Source of the DNA: Strix aluco
Lineage: Eukaryota > Chordata > Aves > Strigiformes > Strigidae
Length of the DNA: 64,000 nt
Assembly (NCBI RefSeq): GCF_031877795.1
Contig: NC_133943.1
Location: 13,013,001 to 13,077,000, forward strand
Reading direction: 5' to 3'
The notes below the pieces were generated by a model, which ran no database searches, had not been told where the DNA came from, and saw only the letters and a list, made by a program, of their open reading frames with translations. Of the stretch, positions 25,451 through 39,400 are shown in pieces (position 1 is the stretch's first letter; each line of letters starts with the position of its first letter). The position numbers and the translations under genes are program-made.

Positions 25451-28400
25451 CCATCAGGGCTTCTTTGTATCTGTCTCTACAATGTACACATAATCTTTTC
25501 TTGCTAATTACACAAGAAAATGAAAAGTTTTTCCCTATTGCTTGTGGGAAGCATCCGGCTGGTTGAGCATGGCTCAGTATCTTTTAGCCACATGGTGAAA
25601 GGTAAGGTTGGATAGAGACTTGTCCACATGATAGACTTCCAACAGTGGACTAGTAACCTCCATTTAATCTTTGTTTAATTCAGAAAAAAAATTTTAACAT
25701 AAACCAAAGGCTTTTGGGACAAGGACTAATAAAAGAAGAAAGTTAAGACATCAAAACATTATTCAACGTTATTTCCCTTTAAAAGAGCACTGAAAAAAAT
25801 CAAGGCTTTATTTGAATAAATGTTACACAACATTCTTTATCATTTACTTCTCAGCAAACCTTAAAGGGTGAATCATATTTTCCTCATTCAAGTCTACAAA
25901 ATGAAAGAGGCATAGTGACCATTCAATATACAGACAAGAAGGTAGCACGGAGCAAAGCTTAAATATTAAGCAACTAAAGCAAAAAAGTGAAAAGCAATAC
26001 ATTACTGTAATTCTCTAACATTAGAATATCCCTGACAATTTCATTTCAAAATGAAAATCTGCTTTCAAACAAAATGGCTGCAATACTTTCTGTGAAAACA
26101 AACGCAAATACAGTTAGCTACCTTGTCTATTTTTATGCTATTTGCTTATATACCCATATTCTCCAATGCAGAGACCTGCATCTCTCTTAAGTGTATTTTT
26201 TCTATTTCAGCTGCTGTGTACAAGTGCTCACGAAGGTGAGGAAATAAGAGCACTGGTTACGAGTCAGATGTCACACAGGCAGGCACTACTGGCTTCTACT
26301 TACAACATCAATCAGTTTTCAATCCAATGTGCAATAACCCTGCTATTACAGTCCTGGGCCTTTTTCCTGAGCAGAAACTGTTTTGTGCCATGTTGTTTGG
26401 TGGCTTCTTTTTTGTTTAGATTTTTTTGTCTGTGTGGGTAAAAATGTAATTTATTAGGCCAAGACCCTCATTCATTGTCAATACAATCGGGGTTTGGTTT
26501 CTGGAGGTGAAAGGCTAGCACATGCACGCATCAAATCGCTCCCCCTTTCCTCAAATTGCATGTCTTAATTTTTCTAAATTGTAGTCAAATCTCAGGTCAC
26601 AAACAGGACCAGACTGCTGATCCTCTTCAACTGGTAAAAAACAAAAAGCAGTGTAGAACAAAGATTAATCTCAAATTTAAAAAAGTATTTGTAGTTTATT
26701 ATGAAAAAATGGCACAAATTGAACCTACTGTACAGCATTATACAGCTAGTTTTTAATAATTGGGCAGTAAGTATTCAATTTCTGGTGTAAATAAGGAATT
26801 TACCTCTGAAAAATATAAACTGAGCCAGCACGAAGCATGAACTGCCTCAGTATGCGTGTATCACTGATAGGCCTATCCTGGATTTGGATGCCTGTCCCAG
26901 CCTCTCACTTCCCCGCTCTCCGATTGTTTAACAAGTATAAACCTGGTGCCAATATCAAAGCCAAACGATAGAGTTGTCCTAACTTCAAATTCTATGTGAT
27001 TAATTCAGGCTCCATACACGAAGGCTGTGAAACTGCCTTTGTGCTGATACAGATGCCTCTCAGAAAGGTATCTCAGTTTTTAAATGATCTAGACAAAGAC
27101 ACTCTATTTTCTCCAATCAAATCAGAATATTAGTAAGGAGGAAAAGAGTTTACTACAAGTCTTTTCACTTCTATAGAAACAAAAATTTGACTAGTAGATT
27201 ATGTGCACATTTTCATTTCTTCAAAACAAATACTTATTTTCTCAGGTTACATAATAAATCCCCTGCTAAGCACTTTGTAAGAAATGATACTGCTGAGAAA
27301 GTGTGCACACAATGTCAAATAATTAGTGACAAATAAATTAATAATTAATAACTCAATATTTCAGCAGCGTGTCCAGCATTCACAAGCTCTACTGAAATAA
27401 GTCTTACCAAACACCTTTGGGGGAGGGGAATAAAATGGATAAAGCCCACTGGGTTTCTTTTTTTTGATTTACAGCTATTCAAAGAAGTCAATGCAACTCA
27501 GATCAACAACCATCAGAAACACTAATAAAACCTTTGCTCTACTAGTTACCTATCTGAAAAATATTTATGTCAAAAGGAAAAATTAACACATGATTTGCAA
27601 TAGAAATGCCATTCCATTTAATCACTCTCCATTCATGACTCCCATCTTGTTATAGTATTATAAGCAAAACGCTGCTCTCTGTGTTGTAGCCCTTCTTAAC
27701 GTTATTCCACAATCCTCAATTCCCTAAGTGTTACAATAGCATAAATAAAATGCAACCATATTCACACAGAAGGAGCTTTCCCATAATAAGAGATACATGG
27801 AGTTGTGGTCACTGTCCTTTCCATCACCTCTATGGGAAATATTGGTCTCATATAGCAGGACTGTTCATATTTTACAATACAATTGGTTTCGGACATGCTT
27901 TTGATCACAGATCACAGCTCTGCTAACACCTGCACTAAATACTAACTAAGCCTCATAGAATGGAAAATTGCAATGCTAAAGTTAAGAGTTAAAATAAAAG
28001 TTCAAAAGTTACAGTCAACTTCCCAGGCAATTGGCTCCATCACTGGCACCTATCAAAACATACAAACGTGACTGTCACATTACAAAAAAACCCAGTTATT
28101 TGCAGTGATTCTTCATACTAATAATTCAAGTGGTTCCTTGCATGTAAGTGTCATATAGTCTTTAATAATTTCATGCGTCAATTATTGCAAAAAAGTTTTA
28201 TAAAATATTTCCTAACATCTTTTTAAATTTTAAAGAAAATGTACATTAGGTACAGGTGCCCTAACAGGGTGCAAGGGGGAGCTTTAACATATTTACTCCC
28301 TTTCCCCTTCAAAAAATGTTTACTACTTGGTGAAGATATCAGAGGAAAAATAGGACAATTCAGTCTCAGATTTCTTTCAGTCCTGATGAGCTGGTGCTCT

Positions 28401-29075
28401 TCGTGGCAGTGTAGTGAGGTTCCATAAAAACAGCAGTTGACTAGTGTCTCTGAGCTGAAAAGGGGAGAGAAAGGGAAAATGGTTAAATGTCTTCCAGTAT
28501 ATATTGCAAAAGTAGGTAAGCAAAATCTGAGGTGGCCAGAAAGGTTACCAGTTCACCTGCTTTGTGCATTGTGTGCAGAAGACAAAAAAAAAAAAAAATT
28601 TACATTTTCACAAGACATACACAAGTGAACAAACTCCTCAGTTGACTGGAGTTTTAAGAGGAGCTACTGTACCAATCTATGTTGTATCTCACCCCGTTTC
28701 AGCATCCAGAGAGAATTTCAATTTTTAGAGATGTTTAAAGATAGCTAACGAAGGAGGGAGATTAATATACAAAGTCTATACAACGATGTGTAGTTCACAA
28801 CACAAAGCTAAATCTGACACTGTAATGCCATCTGAATGCAAGACCTAAGTGTGCATGGGAGCACTGAAGTATAAACCTGCTAATCATGTTTCTTTTCCAT
28901 TATTGCTTATGTTTTCCCATTTGCTCCACAGAACTGAAATAAAATTATGATAAAGCAGATAGAAGCAGTCCAAGTAACAACTCCTGCATGAGACCACCAC
29001 CGGTCAGTAACCATTGAGGGTAGTGCAGAGTCAGCACAGTCTGCACTGACCGGCCTCTCGTGTAGCGTGGAGAAA
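25451..29075. other. Intergenic, AT-rich, no gene recognised
   Basis: Only short frames are present. Homopolymer A runs occur near 28580-28600. Several TTTATT (AATAAA on the - strand) hexamers are present, for example at about 25807, so a distal alternative PWWP2A 3' end somewhere in this gap is conceivable but not shown. Confidence 0.5.
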
Positions 29076-29150
29076 ACATTATCCTAGAATAACCTAAACT
29101 GGAGGAGACCTCTGGAGATCATCTGCTCCGATCCCTTCGCTCAAAAAAAC
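29075..29150 (-). mobile_element. CR1 LINE 3'-end fragment (antisense)
   Basis: The + strand reads AGAATAACCTAAACTGGAGG followed by AGACCTCTGGAGATCATCTG and a CC-rich stretch ending in GCTCAAA. This is the complement of the conserved CR1 3' tail. Only about 75 bp are recognisable and the surrounding sequence is too diverged to extend the call. Confidence 0.75.
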
Positions 29151-31003
29151 ACACAGGAGAACAAAAAAGGTTCCAACAGGCCAGTCTTGTTGGTTTCTTT
29201 TACCATTCTGTTGAGCTTTTGACTGCTAGCATTATTTGAGAGGCATGTATACATTTTTTGGTACTGACAACAGCATTGTGAATAACACAACTGAATTTTA
29301 AAAAAGACTCACAGCATGGAGTGGAAAATCCTAAAGTTCTTCCTAAACAGACAACTCTTCTGAATACTATCCAAAAGAAATATATAAAATGAGAAGTAGG
29401 AGAGAGGAGTTTGTGAAAATGGTCCTACCACAGGAGGAAGCAGGGAAGACAAAGGGGATAACTATGGAGTTTCTCAATTGCTCAGTTGCTCACTGTGCCA
29501 CAAAATGACAACATAAAACACATAAAAATAATTCATTTTATATCCTATACAATGCAGTAGAATTAAAATAGGAAGGAAATTTTGGAAAGTTGAAACAGAA
29601 GCAATGAGGGCTAATTATGAAATTTAACAGATCCAGGCAAAAATGCACTGGGCTGCTATATGCTGACAGTAGACTAGCAGTCATTCATTCCAATATCTAC
29701 TGTGTCCTCATTTGGGTATGATACTCAGAAATTATATACAATTAAACCTATTTTAGCTATGAACCAGTCCAATATGCAAGAAATAAACCTGCAGAGCCTC
29801 TGCAAAGACAAGAATGCTAGGCAAAGTTCCACTGTGTTCAATAGTACTTACTGTTGGTGCAGGTAACTAAAACCCACAGTATTCCAGGCTGCAAAACAAC
29901 CAATATTGGGTATTAAAGCATATGACCAATAAGAAATTATCCAAAATAAGATTAATATTAAATTAGTATCATGTGTCCATGAAGTCTTGCAAAGAGAAGC
30001 TTTTATAGTATGTCAGAGAACCAGATCTACTCAGAAATATCAAAAATCCCACAAAAAGTTGGATGACTGTTCAGCCAGTATGTCCCAACACCCGCACTTC
30101 CACATTCAAGCCTCAGGAACACTATTACTAGCCAGCAAACTTTTGTAATCTACAAAGGAATGAATAAGACAAGAATTTGGTTCTGTTATCTTAGCAGGCA
30201 TACAACTATTACCAGGTCTAAGGAAATGGCCAGTTCACTCTAACACGGGTGTTCCCTCATTCTGATGACAGGGAGTTTTCCTTCTCACACCCCATCTACC
30301 AACTTAGCAACCGATGCAGTTGCAGTGATTTTCAGAATCAATACTTGGCAAAGTCTGCTCATTGCAAACCTGGCACTCGTGTTCCTGCCCAAGGCAGCAC
30401 CTACAGCTCTCTTTCACTCTCTAATTCTTACCGTCGAGAGATCCCAGAACAGCTTGAGCAAACACCAGGAGCTTCACTTCCCCCACCAACATTTACACGC
30501 CATCACCAGGGACTCCAGAAACATTACTAGTCTTATCCTCTAATATAGTCCAGTCTTCTGTTTTACCAGCAGCAAATCTCAAATTTATATAATATGAAAC
30601 CAATGGATATCAAATATCTAATCTCAGACCTAATGCAATAATATAGTACTGGATCCAACTTTTTAATATTAATAAAGTAAAAATCATGACTTCTTCATGT
30701 AAATCAAGCTCCCTTTACAGCAACATATGTTCTCCTCACTGCCCTATTTCCTCTCCATGTCAAAAAAAGATACAAGAGACATGCATACATCCATGACAGA
30801 TCTAAGTAGTAAACACATATTTGGGCTAGAATTCCCAATAATGTTCAGTATCTGCTTGGCTTTAAACATGTACCTTAAATTTCCTTACAAACTTAGGCAT
30901 GCACTGGAAGTTAAGCATGCTTGTTAAGTGTTACTGCCTCAGATCAGGGCTTTGGAAAAGAAAAAAAAAAAGAACAAAGAAAACAAACTTCATTTTCCTA
31001 GAA
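29151..31003. other. Intergenic, no gene recognised
   Basis: AT-rich DNA. The overlapping frames at 30249-30543 are in two phases of the same strand without domain content. No other structure is seen. Confidence 0.5.
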
Positions 31004-31263
31004 GAGTGGCTCCCCAACTCTGGCCCGTATGTCATCTGCGAGTTTCTCACTGAGATCTTCCTGCTCATGTTTTCAATTTTTTATCTTGTTTTAGGTACTA
31101 AGCTTCTTTAAAAAACTAAAACGTTACTAAAGTCTTTCCTGATTTTACTTTTACACATCAGCCCAGGCAGGAAGCTGTGCCTACAGTCACAAGCAGCAGA
31201 TGAACTGCCCACAAGGTACATCCTAGACGTAATCCACACAACAAAGATGTTTGAGGATTGTTG
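31004..31263. mobile_element. Possible decayed hAT-type nonautonomous DNA transposon
   Basis: The left edge reads GAGTGGCTCCCCAACTCTGG, close to the CAGTGG(T/C)TCCCAAACT-type ends of hAT elements. The right edge, GTTTGAGGATTGTTG, is a degenerate complement of such an end. The flanking 8-mers TCCTAGAA (30996-31003) and GTTTAGGA (31264-31271) agree at four bases, with three further transitions, and resemble the T...A pattern of hAT target duplications. The call is by eye only and the element is heavily diverged. Confidence 0.3.
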
Positions 31264-34200
31264 GTTTAGGAGACAAAAATCTTTTTTTTTTTTTTTTTTA
31301 ACCTTTACATTATACCTGTCAAGTTATTTAATCTGATCACATGATGCAAACTTCAGGACACAAGCCCTAAAGAGAAACAGTGTGGATCTTTTCAATAAAA
31401 TAGATAACAATCCTGACATCAGATTAGGTCAGGGAGAACAGCTGTATCTGAAGTGTTCAAATAGAAGAGGGAAATAAAATAACAGGTAGCTCATTACCTC
31501 TGTCCTAACCTGCTTTGCATATGATTAGTTGATAGCATAGTGCACCCTTCACTTAAGGCAGGGCTTAAACCAGACAGACCTGCCAAATTCACTGATAACT
31601 TCAGTGCCCCCAACCTGAATCCACAGTGGTCTGTCAGACACTGTAAAGGAGCAGCAGGACTCGTCAGTCTGATGTAAAATGCTGCCATTTGTTGAGACCT
31701 ATGGTAGAAAAAATCCAGTTAACAGGAGTAAAGAATTGACGAAGGTTTAAAAGATAAAACAACCTCCTTGCCTGCCTGAATTCTTACTGGGTGTACTGCT
31801 TTTGCTTTCCAGAAAACAGCACACCATGAAAAGATGCTAAAAGCTCACAGAAAAATCAGGTATCAACTTTTTTGAGCTTGAACTGGACTTTACCAGCAGA
31901 GTTAAAGGGAAATTACACATAATGTAGCAAACAAACTAGCAGACAGCAAAACAAAGTATCTACCTGTACAAACACCTATGCAAACACTGTACTGCCCACT
32001 GAAGAACTTGGTGCTCAAAGCCAGAGTGATACTACGACATTTTGCTGGACAAAGTAACTACCTAGAATAAGTGAAAAATGAAGCAATGGATCATAATTCA
32101 TGGTGACCATGACCTTTCTGTATTTTAGAGTAAAAAAAGCAAACTTAGGGCACTATCTATTCAATATTGATAGCATTACATCCATCGTGCAATGCAGCCT
32201 GTGAAAAACCAGATTTTTTCATATACTGAGAAATGCAAACACGTGTCACAGCGAGGCAGACAACTTGCTATTGTGACAATAAACTGGTAGCCAAGTCCGG
32301 TTAATCATTACTTTCTTCCACGTCTTAAATTTGTCTTGCTTTCTAAAATGTGAAACCCACCAGCTATTTCTCCCCTTTTTAGGCCATGCCTCAAATGACA
32401 CACCAGGTTTCCCCTTCAGCTAAAAACCATAAAGGTGAAATTGTACCTTCTTTTGGCTTTGTATCCACACACAAAACTGTGTGTATGAACTGCGTTCTTT
32501 ATGGTCAAACTACCAAGAATTTCTTTATTATAGTAATTAAATTTGCTTAAAAGAGAAGCAGATGAGTCACAGTTGTGGAGTATATTGGAGTTTCTTTCTA
32601 TTTTGCTTCTCATTCTTTATTAAAAGTATTATAAACTGTTCCCATTTGGTCGCTCACAGTCTTCAAACTGAAATTCAAATCCTTGCCAGTCACATTATAA
32701 TCTTTGTTGAAGTGATTATAGGATGGAAGAAAACTGAGACAACAGAAGGCGAAAGACCAAATGGACCAGTTGCTCTCGTAGATGCTATGATTCGGAGGCA
32801 AAAATCCAGGGTAAAAAGTAGATTAGAAAAATAAAGGTTTATTAATTTTAAGAGAGTGCATTCAACTACCGCAGAATCTCGCCATGCCAATATATACTAA
32901 CCATACACTTGTTACCTGCATGTTTGGCAAAATTAATGAACATGAAATATTTTGTATGGGAACCTTTGTATTGTCACAGTGAAGCTGACTTCAGAGTGCT
33001 GCATGTGGATGTAGCCCAGAACAGTGAGAAATAACCTTGGGCTGGATTGCTATAACGTATGAAAACTGATTAGGGGATGTCTGATCTGCCCAGTTAAAAT
33101 ATAATTGGTTTTACATCATTTTATTTGGATCAATAGCAGTGTTTAGTATAGAAAAGGTTTAAGGAAGGAGTATACAAGATCAGGCTTCTGAGACACAGTG
33201 ACTGAAAAATAAAGCCACACACGTGCAGTCACATATCTTATTCTCCTTGTATTGTGGAGGAACGTCTCTTACCCTGCAGATTTCCCTGGTGTGAACCATG
33301 CGGAGCAGGGGCTGGCAACCCAGAGAACAAAAGGTACAAAGAGCAGAGTTGCCACAAAGGATGAAGTGTCCCTGGGTCCTCACAGACAGCACGTCCACAC
33401 TTGCAAGCCGCCTGCGTCGGCTCAATATCCATGTCATTAAATTCCCCGACCCTTGTGAACGCAGCAAGTTGTCTGTTTTATCAGTCATTCAGTGAGTTAA
33501 TTCACTTTATCGTGTAATCCATGATTTGTAGGCGAGTGATAACAAAGCCTAATTCTGAGGGTACGGCTCTCCACTGATGTACAGTATGCTCACAGCAGTC
33601 TGGACTCTGTTTTGAAGCAGTTTCGTTCAAATGCTGGAGACTATGGAGTCATCATAAAAATTACCACCAGTAATAAACGTGCATGTGTATTAGGACAAGC
33701 ACTGATGCGGCTTATGGCCTTTCACCACTGATGTTGTGAATGTCTGCCCCAACTCAACTGCGTTTTACACAGCCTTTTTCCTGGGAGTCATCACTGTGAT
33801 GTGGATTCTGATTTTTTTAATGTGAAAATCTTCACAATCCTGCTGATTCACTAATGTCCAAAGAAAAGCATTGCCTTTGAAAGAATTTGGTTTTCTCTTC
33901 AAAGGAAAAGCAGAAAGACAGCAGAAAACAGGCAGCCATCAAGAGGAAGAGAAGGCAGCCCAGAAGGACAGGGAAAGTAAAAATAGCAGTATCTCCAATC
34001 ACAAACTCTGAAGAAAATACCTAGCTCTTACAGTAACGAGCCCAAATTTAAATAGTTACAGTAACATATATGCAACTTCTTTAGGGGGCTAATACTTTGT
34101 CTACATGCAAAACTACTTTAACAGAAGAAACAGCACATGTTATTTTACTGCTACAGATTCAAATTTTAACTAGTTAGGAAGAGTTAAAATAGGCTTCTCT

Positions 34201-36049
34201 TCCAGATGATGAATTACTAAAAATCAAGCAGAACTTTTGCCTTGCTCTACAGCCCAAGACAATCTTCAACTTGAGCAGGGCCTCAACTACAGGGAAAATC
34301 AAGAGCCGTAACATTCTTTAGTTTGCATGCTAATTCCCTGAAATATATATATATAACACAGTATCAAGAATTTCTAAAACTCAGCCAAAACCAGCTTTTT
34401 CATGTAAATAAGAATCAGAAAAGATCAGGTCCCTAAATCCCTCAACACTTGAAAAATCTCAAGGAAAGATTTTTTTCCCCAAAAATAATCAAATATTGCT
34501 AATATGATACTCCAACCAAAAAATATTCAATGTTCAAAATCTTCAGCTATGATTTTTAACAGCAACTTGTAGGGAGAAAGGGTTTGGTTTGTTATTTTCC
34601 CTAGCACAATACAGGAAAACAGGTTTGCTTTTCTTCTTTTTTTGGAAGCAAAGGTAGAGGGCGGGCGATATTTTTAGTACTAAGCCTTCTCTCTCTTGTT
34701 TTTCTTGGAGGTCTCAGGAATCAGGAGTGATTTGGGAGCTTTCACAAAGATATTCCCAATGTCTTTCATGACATCCAAGTTAAATGAGCATCATGAAACC
34801 AGTAAGAGTAACCTGATAATTTCCTTCTCCTACTGCTCAGACTTCTGCCACAACCACTAGCAAACACATTTTTTAGTATTTTTACCAAAACAAAAAAAGT
34901 TTGTGTGTCAGAATCAAAATCTCTACCTACTAAAAAACCACTACAGATGGCCAGAAGACAACTTTGTTGTTAATCACCTTCCAATCGAGGTTCCACATGT
35001 AACCAACAGAACAGCAAAACTAACTAGACCATTCCTAGTACTAGCAAACATAAAGACGCATCCTTACCACATTCATCTGCGTTCCTGTATGAAGTACTAA
35101 CTGATTTTAGGGCTGACTTTAGTGGTGACATCTGAAGAAAAGCTGACATGATATGCCCCTTACTAAAATCAGTATCAAGATGACTTTAGATGACTAAAGA
35201 ACCAGATGACATGAAACAGTCCACAATTATTTATGAAATGCCATTCATACAGATATGATGTGTCCACTGAAGCATTTAATCAGGTCATACAGAGCAGCTT
35301 GAGATTCTAACCCTAACTAAATGTCCTTGAAAAATCCAGTTCTTATGGATTCAGTTCCTTTTCACCAGAGCTACTAATTATCAAAACTGGCACCACATGC
35401 TTTAAAATTCTGAACCACTGCAGAAGGACAATTAAACACTAGTGTTTCCTAAAGCCAAACAAAAATCCTAAATGTTACTAAATAAAAAATGATGCAAAAT
35501 TAGTATTTAAGTAAATATTTTCTTGGAATTCTATCTGCTTACCTTAATGACAAAGCAAGTACTCTCTTCCTCTTTATTCACTTGTTAAAAACAGGCAAGA
35601 ACAATTCTGTCACCAGAATTATTCTGCGTTTCTGTTACAGAATCTTTTAGTGATGGTAACAAGCTAGTGAGAACGCAGCTTGCCTTCCAAATCATAGATT
35701 CATAGCACATGGCTGGCACGTATAAGAATATTTCTTATTCGTATTACATATTTGACATCAAAACCACTAGTAAGCAAACATGAAAACCGACCTAGACCTA
35801 TTTAAAACAAAAAAAAAGAACACCCTAATTTAAAGTTGACATGTTATATAAATGATGTCACCCAAACATGATTTTGCATAGAAGAGGCCCCTGGCAGGAG
35901 ATGCAGTGCGGCTCTCCTGAACTGGAAGCTCAGACTCTACTGTTAGAAGGCCATAATTCCATTATACCAAGCGTGATTCCTGCATGACTGGGAACAGGAC
36001 GCATGAGGCAGAATCTACATATTTCTACAAAGATTCTGTTTTTCCAAAA
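31264..36049. other. Intergenic, no gene recognised
   Basis: Mostly AT-rich sequence with an 18-T tract at 31282-31299 and a short TA microsatellite near 34342-34353. The stretch at 33180-33500 is locally GC-richer and open on both strands, but no protein is recognised. No exon with paired splice sites was identified with confidence. Confidence 0.5.
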
Positions 36050-36440
36050 TCAGAGTTGTTAGTAATAAAATGGGGTCAGGATAGATCATCTATTCTATCC
36101 CACACCCAAATGCAGGATGAATTTAACCCATTCTTGACAGAAGTTAGCCTATTCTATTGTTTTTAAAAACTTTTAATTACAAAAACTATGCAACTCTCCA
36201 AACAACACCTAGGTTTTCACTATAACAACTGGAATAAATTTTCTAGTGCCTAATCTTAACTCCCGTCTTATAATTTTAAATATTATTTCTTGTCCTAGTT
36301 GCAACCAAACAGAACCACTTTGCCTCTGCACCTACCCTGCAGGTATTTGCAGACCTCAAATATCCAATAGTCCTTTCTTCCTTCTCTGGTCTGAGGAATA
36401 AAATCATTGGCATATAAACTGCATTCCAGTTGTTCAAAAT
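36050..36440 (-). mobile_element. Old CR1-type LINE 3' end (antisense)
   Basis: Read on the + strand, blocks follow the complement of a reptile/bird CR1 3' region in order. They are GATCATCTATTCTATCCCAC near 36083, TTAACCCATTCTTGACAGAA near 36122, a TTTTTAAAAACTT block near 36160, TTATTTCTTGTCCTAGTTGC near 36283, and GGTATTTGCAGACCTCAAAT followed by CTTCTCTGGTCTGAGGAATA near 36342-36400. Order and spacing match the family as I know it. Divergence is high, so this is an ancient insertion with approximate ends. Confidence 0.7.
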
Positions 36441-39400
36441 ATGCATGGTCCCGATTTTGAAAATAACTTCTCAAAGATGTAGCCCAAATGAATCCCACAG
36501 ATCCGTTTTTCTTCATGCATTGAATGAGCAAACCCTGAATTTAAATTTGTAACAGGGGATCCTGCGCCAACTTATACCTGCAGCCTGTGTTGTTAACATT
36601 ATCCCCTTGGACCATGGGTAGGTAGGTAGAGAACATCAAAGACTATACATGTCCATCGCCACAAGCACAGGAAATCACAGTTTTCAGCCCCGTGCGTACA
36701 GAAACTATCTGGGAAGGTTATGCAGGCACACAAGACCAGCTCTTACACCCATTTGCCTCCCTTATTGGATGTACAAGGTGGCTTAAGTCTTCTAAGGTAT
36801 AAAAGCCCTGGTCTTATTGGTGACACTCATTTTCCATGCTGCTGCTTACCCTACACCTCATGCCAAGAACACTGATTGCTTTTTCTTGGGGAAAAAAAAG
36901 GGGCCATGGATCTGAGTTTCCTTCAGCAACAAGTACCTGTTGCCAGTGCTGCCCCAGGGAGAGTTATCTCCCACTGCTGAATCAGGTAGCAACAACAAAA
37001 CCATGCAGGGAAAATAGCATGACAGCAAGCCAGTCACCAAATCACTGTCTCCACAGCCATGCCTCAAAACTGCTATTTTGCCTTCTGTTCACAGAAGGGC
37101 AGTTGTGTCATGATGTAATTTAAGAAAAAAATTCACAAATTAATCTAAATTACAGTCTGGATTGGTATACACATCCCAGGTATTACAGAAGAAAGACTGA
37201 AATGTATGAGTAAATCATAGGAAATCATAAACTGCTATTAGGATCTAACAATCAAAAACCAATAATCAGAGATATTTCTGACTTAGGGAAGAAATCACTG
37301 CCATTAGATAGGAGTTTTGTAAAACCCTGTCTAAATGATCATAAACAGTTCTTGACACCAATGTCAGAGAAAGATGAGTTCAAACTACAACAGCTGCACA
37401 GAAATGCCAGTAAGATGAGCAGGGAATAGAAAAGCCATCTTACAAGGAGATCTTATTTTATCTAGTTAAATGGCCATACTCTATAAATACACTAACAGGA
37501 TGACACCGTAGGAGGGAACTTTTTAAACTAAAATATGAAGTTGTCACAAAGAACAGCAGTTGAGGTGTTTTAAATGTTGAATAGGAACTTGCCATCATAA
37601 TTGTTAAGGGCATGTATCAAAACAGAGGTTCTTCTCATTACAGATTAAGAGTAATTTGAAGCTGAATACTTACATCCACACCTCACAAGCTTGGACCTAA
37701 TGGATCTTCAGATAGCTTGACAGCTACTACAAAAGTTTTCAATGCTACAGACCCCTACCTGTCCTGATGTTAAACGTGGATGATCTCTGATCACTATAGT
37801 CACGTCAGAAGAACCTTTAAGGAAGTTAATTATGCAAAACCTCTGTTGTTATTGATACTTTATTTATTTATAGGGATAATTTTACTATATTACTGCAAGT
37901 ATAGCCTGTCTATATCCCCAAAAGGTATGCTACTATATCCTCTCCTAAAAAGACACACACACACTTAATATAAGCACAGCTTAAACTGACATAATCCTTT
38001 AGCAAGTCACTCCATTTCCACAAGCATGAAGTAGATTCTAGATGAAGTTCAAACAGTTGACTGTGGGACAATAACATACGTTTCACCAAAATTCTCCTAC
38101 GGGCTCCCTAAAATAGGAGAGCACTACTCCCTTCTACTGAACTTGTGGAGTAACGTATTATTCTCAAACTGCCAACTTGTAGCTCTCCTTCCAGTAGCAC
38201 ATCTAGTTGACTACACCAAGTTCCTCTCTTCCTTCAGGTTCCCTATGACCTTTCTATTTATACCCTTAAAAAGTAAACTGAAAATAAGAACAGAAAGCAC
38301 CTCAGCTTTTAACCACTATAAACTCTGTACCGTCAGATCACTTTCTAGTTTGTTTTTAAATAGCATACCTACACTTTTACCAAATGGCTTATGACACAAA
38401 ATACTGTCACCTTACTGCCCTTTTAATCATGAGCTCATTCTACTTAACTTCCAGTTCACAGTCTTTGTCTACAAGTTAACATAGTGATCCCACTGCATTG
38501 ACTGAATTTTCTTATTCCTGTAGGCATTTATTAAAATACAATCATAAAGAAAGAGATGAACTGAAATAGCCTTTCACTGATTGTCAGCCTCCTCCTTTCC
38601 AGAATTCTTCAGCCAAGGCAGCAGCTCTATTTTTTCACTGTACTTCACAGAACATGTATGAGGACAGATGATAATGCTACTGAGGACTAGCTACTAAGAT
38701 TTATTTTCCAAAATTCATGTTTCTATTCTATTGTGACAACTTTAGCAAGAGCTTATAGAAGACATGAACAGAAATCAGTTTCAGGACTCAAGAGAGTTAA
38801 CTAGAAACAAACCTAAGGCTAGCAATGCCAAAAAGGAACTCTCACCCCTTCCTCACTTCCATTGATGTGCTATTTCTTAAACCTAATCTCATTTAGAAAC
38901 TACTGTTAAAAAAAAGGCATTTTACAAGATGCTGATAAAAATAAGACTTCCCAACCTTGCACAGCTGACCTAAATTACCCCCACTAAACACACCCCTCCT
39001 GGTGAGGTAGCTGCTAGTTATGTAGGTTTCAAACTAAAGATAGCACTGTCTAAAAGAAAATACCATATAATCAGAGGTGATTATCTCATTTAAGTGTTGA
39101 CATAAAATTACAACTCTGATTAGAAAAATAACAAATATTTGTTCAGTTTCCTGTAGAACTCCACTTCAGAAACATACAAATATTTCACATTTGCTCATGA
39201 AGCAATCACACCTTCAAACACTCCCGTTAAAGGAAATCTTTATAAGTTTTGGAATAACTACTCTCTCAAACATTTTAACTGAAGTGAAAGATCTTCAAAG
39301 GAAAAGCAGGCTTGTACTAGAAACTCACCATCTCATGTCATGTCTTCCCCCTAAATTGAAAGACCATACATATTCAACAACTACACTGAGGAATTTCATT

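Noticed and set aside
26211..26235. 25-bp microexon-like block with TTTCAG acceptor and GTGAGG donor
   Set aside because: Too short and isolated. Such pairings occur by chance in long AT-rich DNA.
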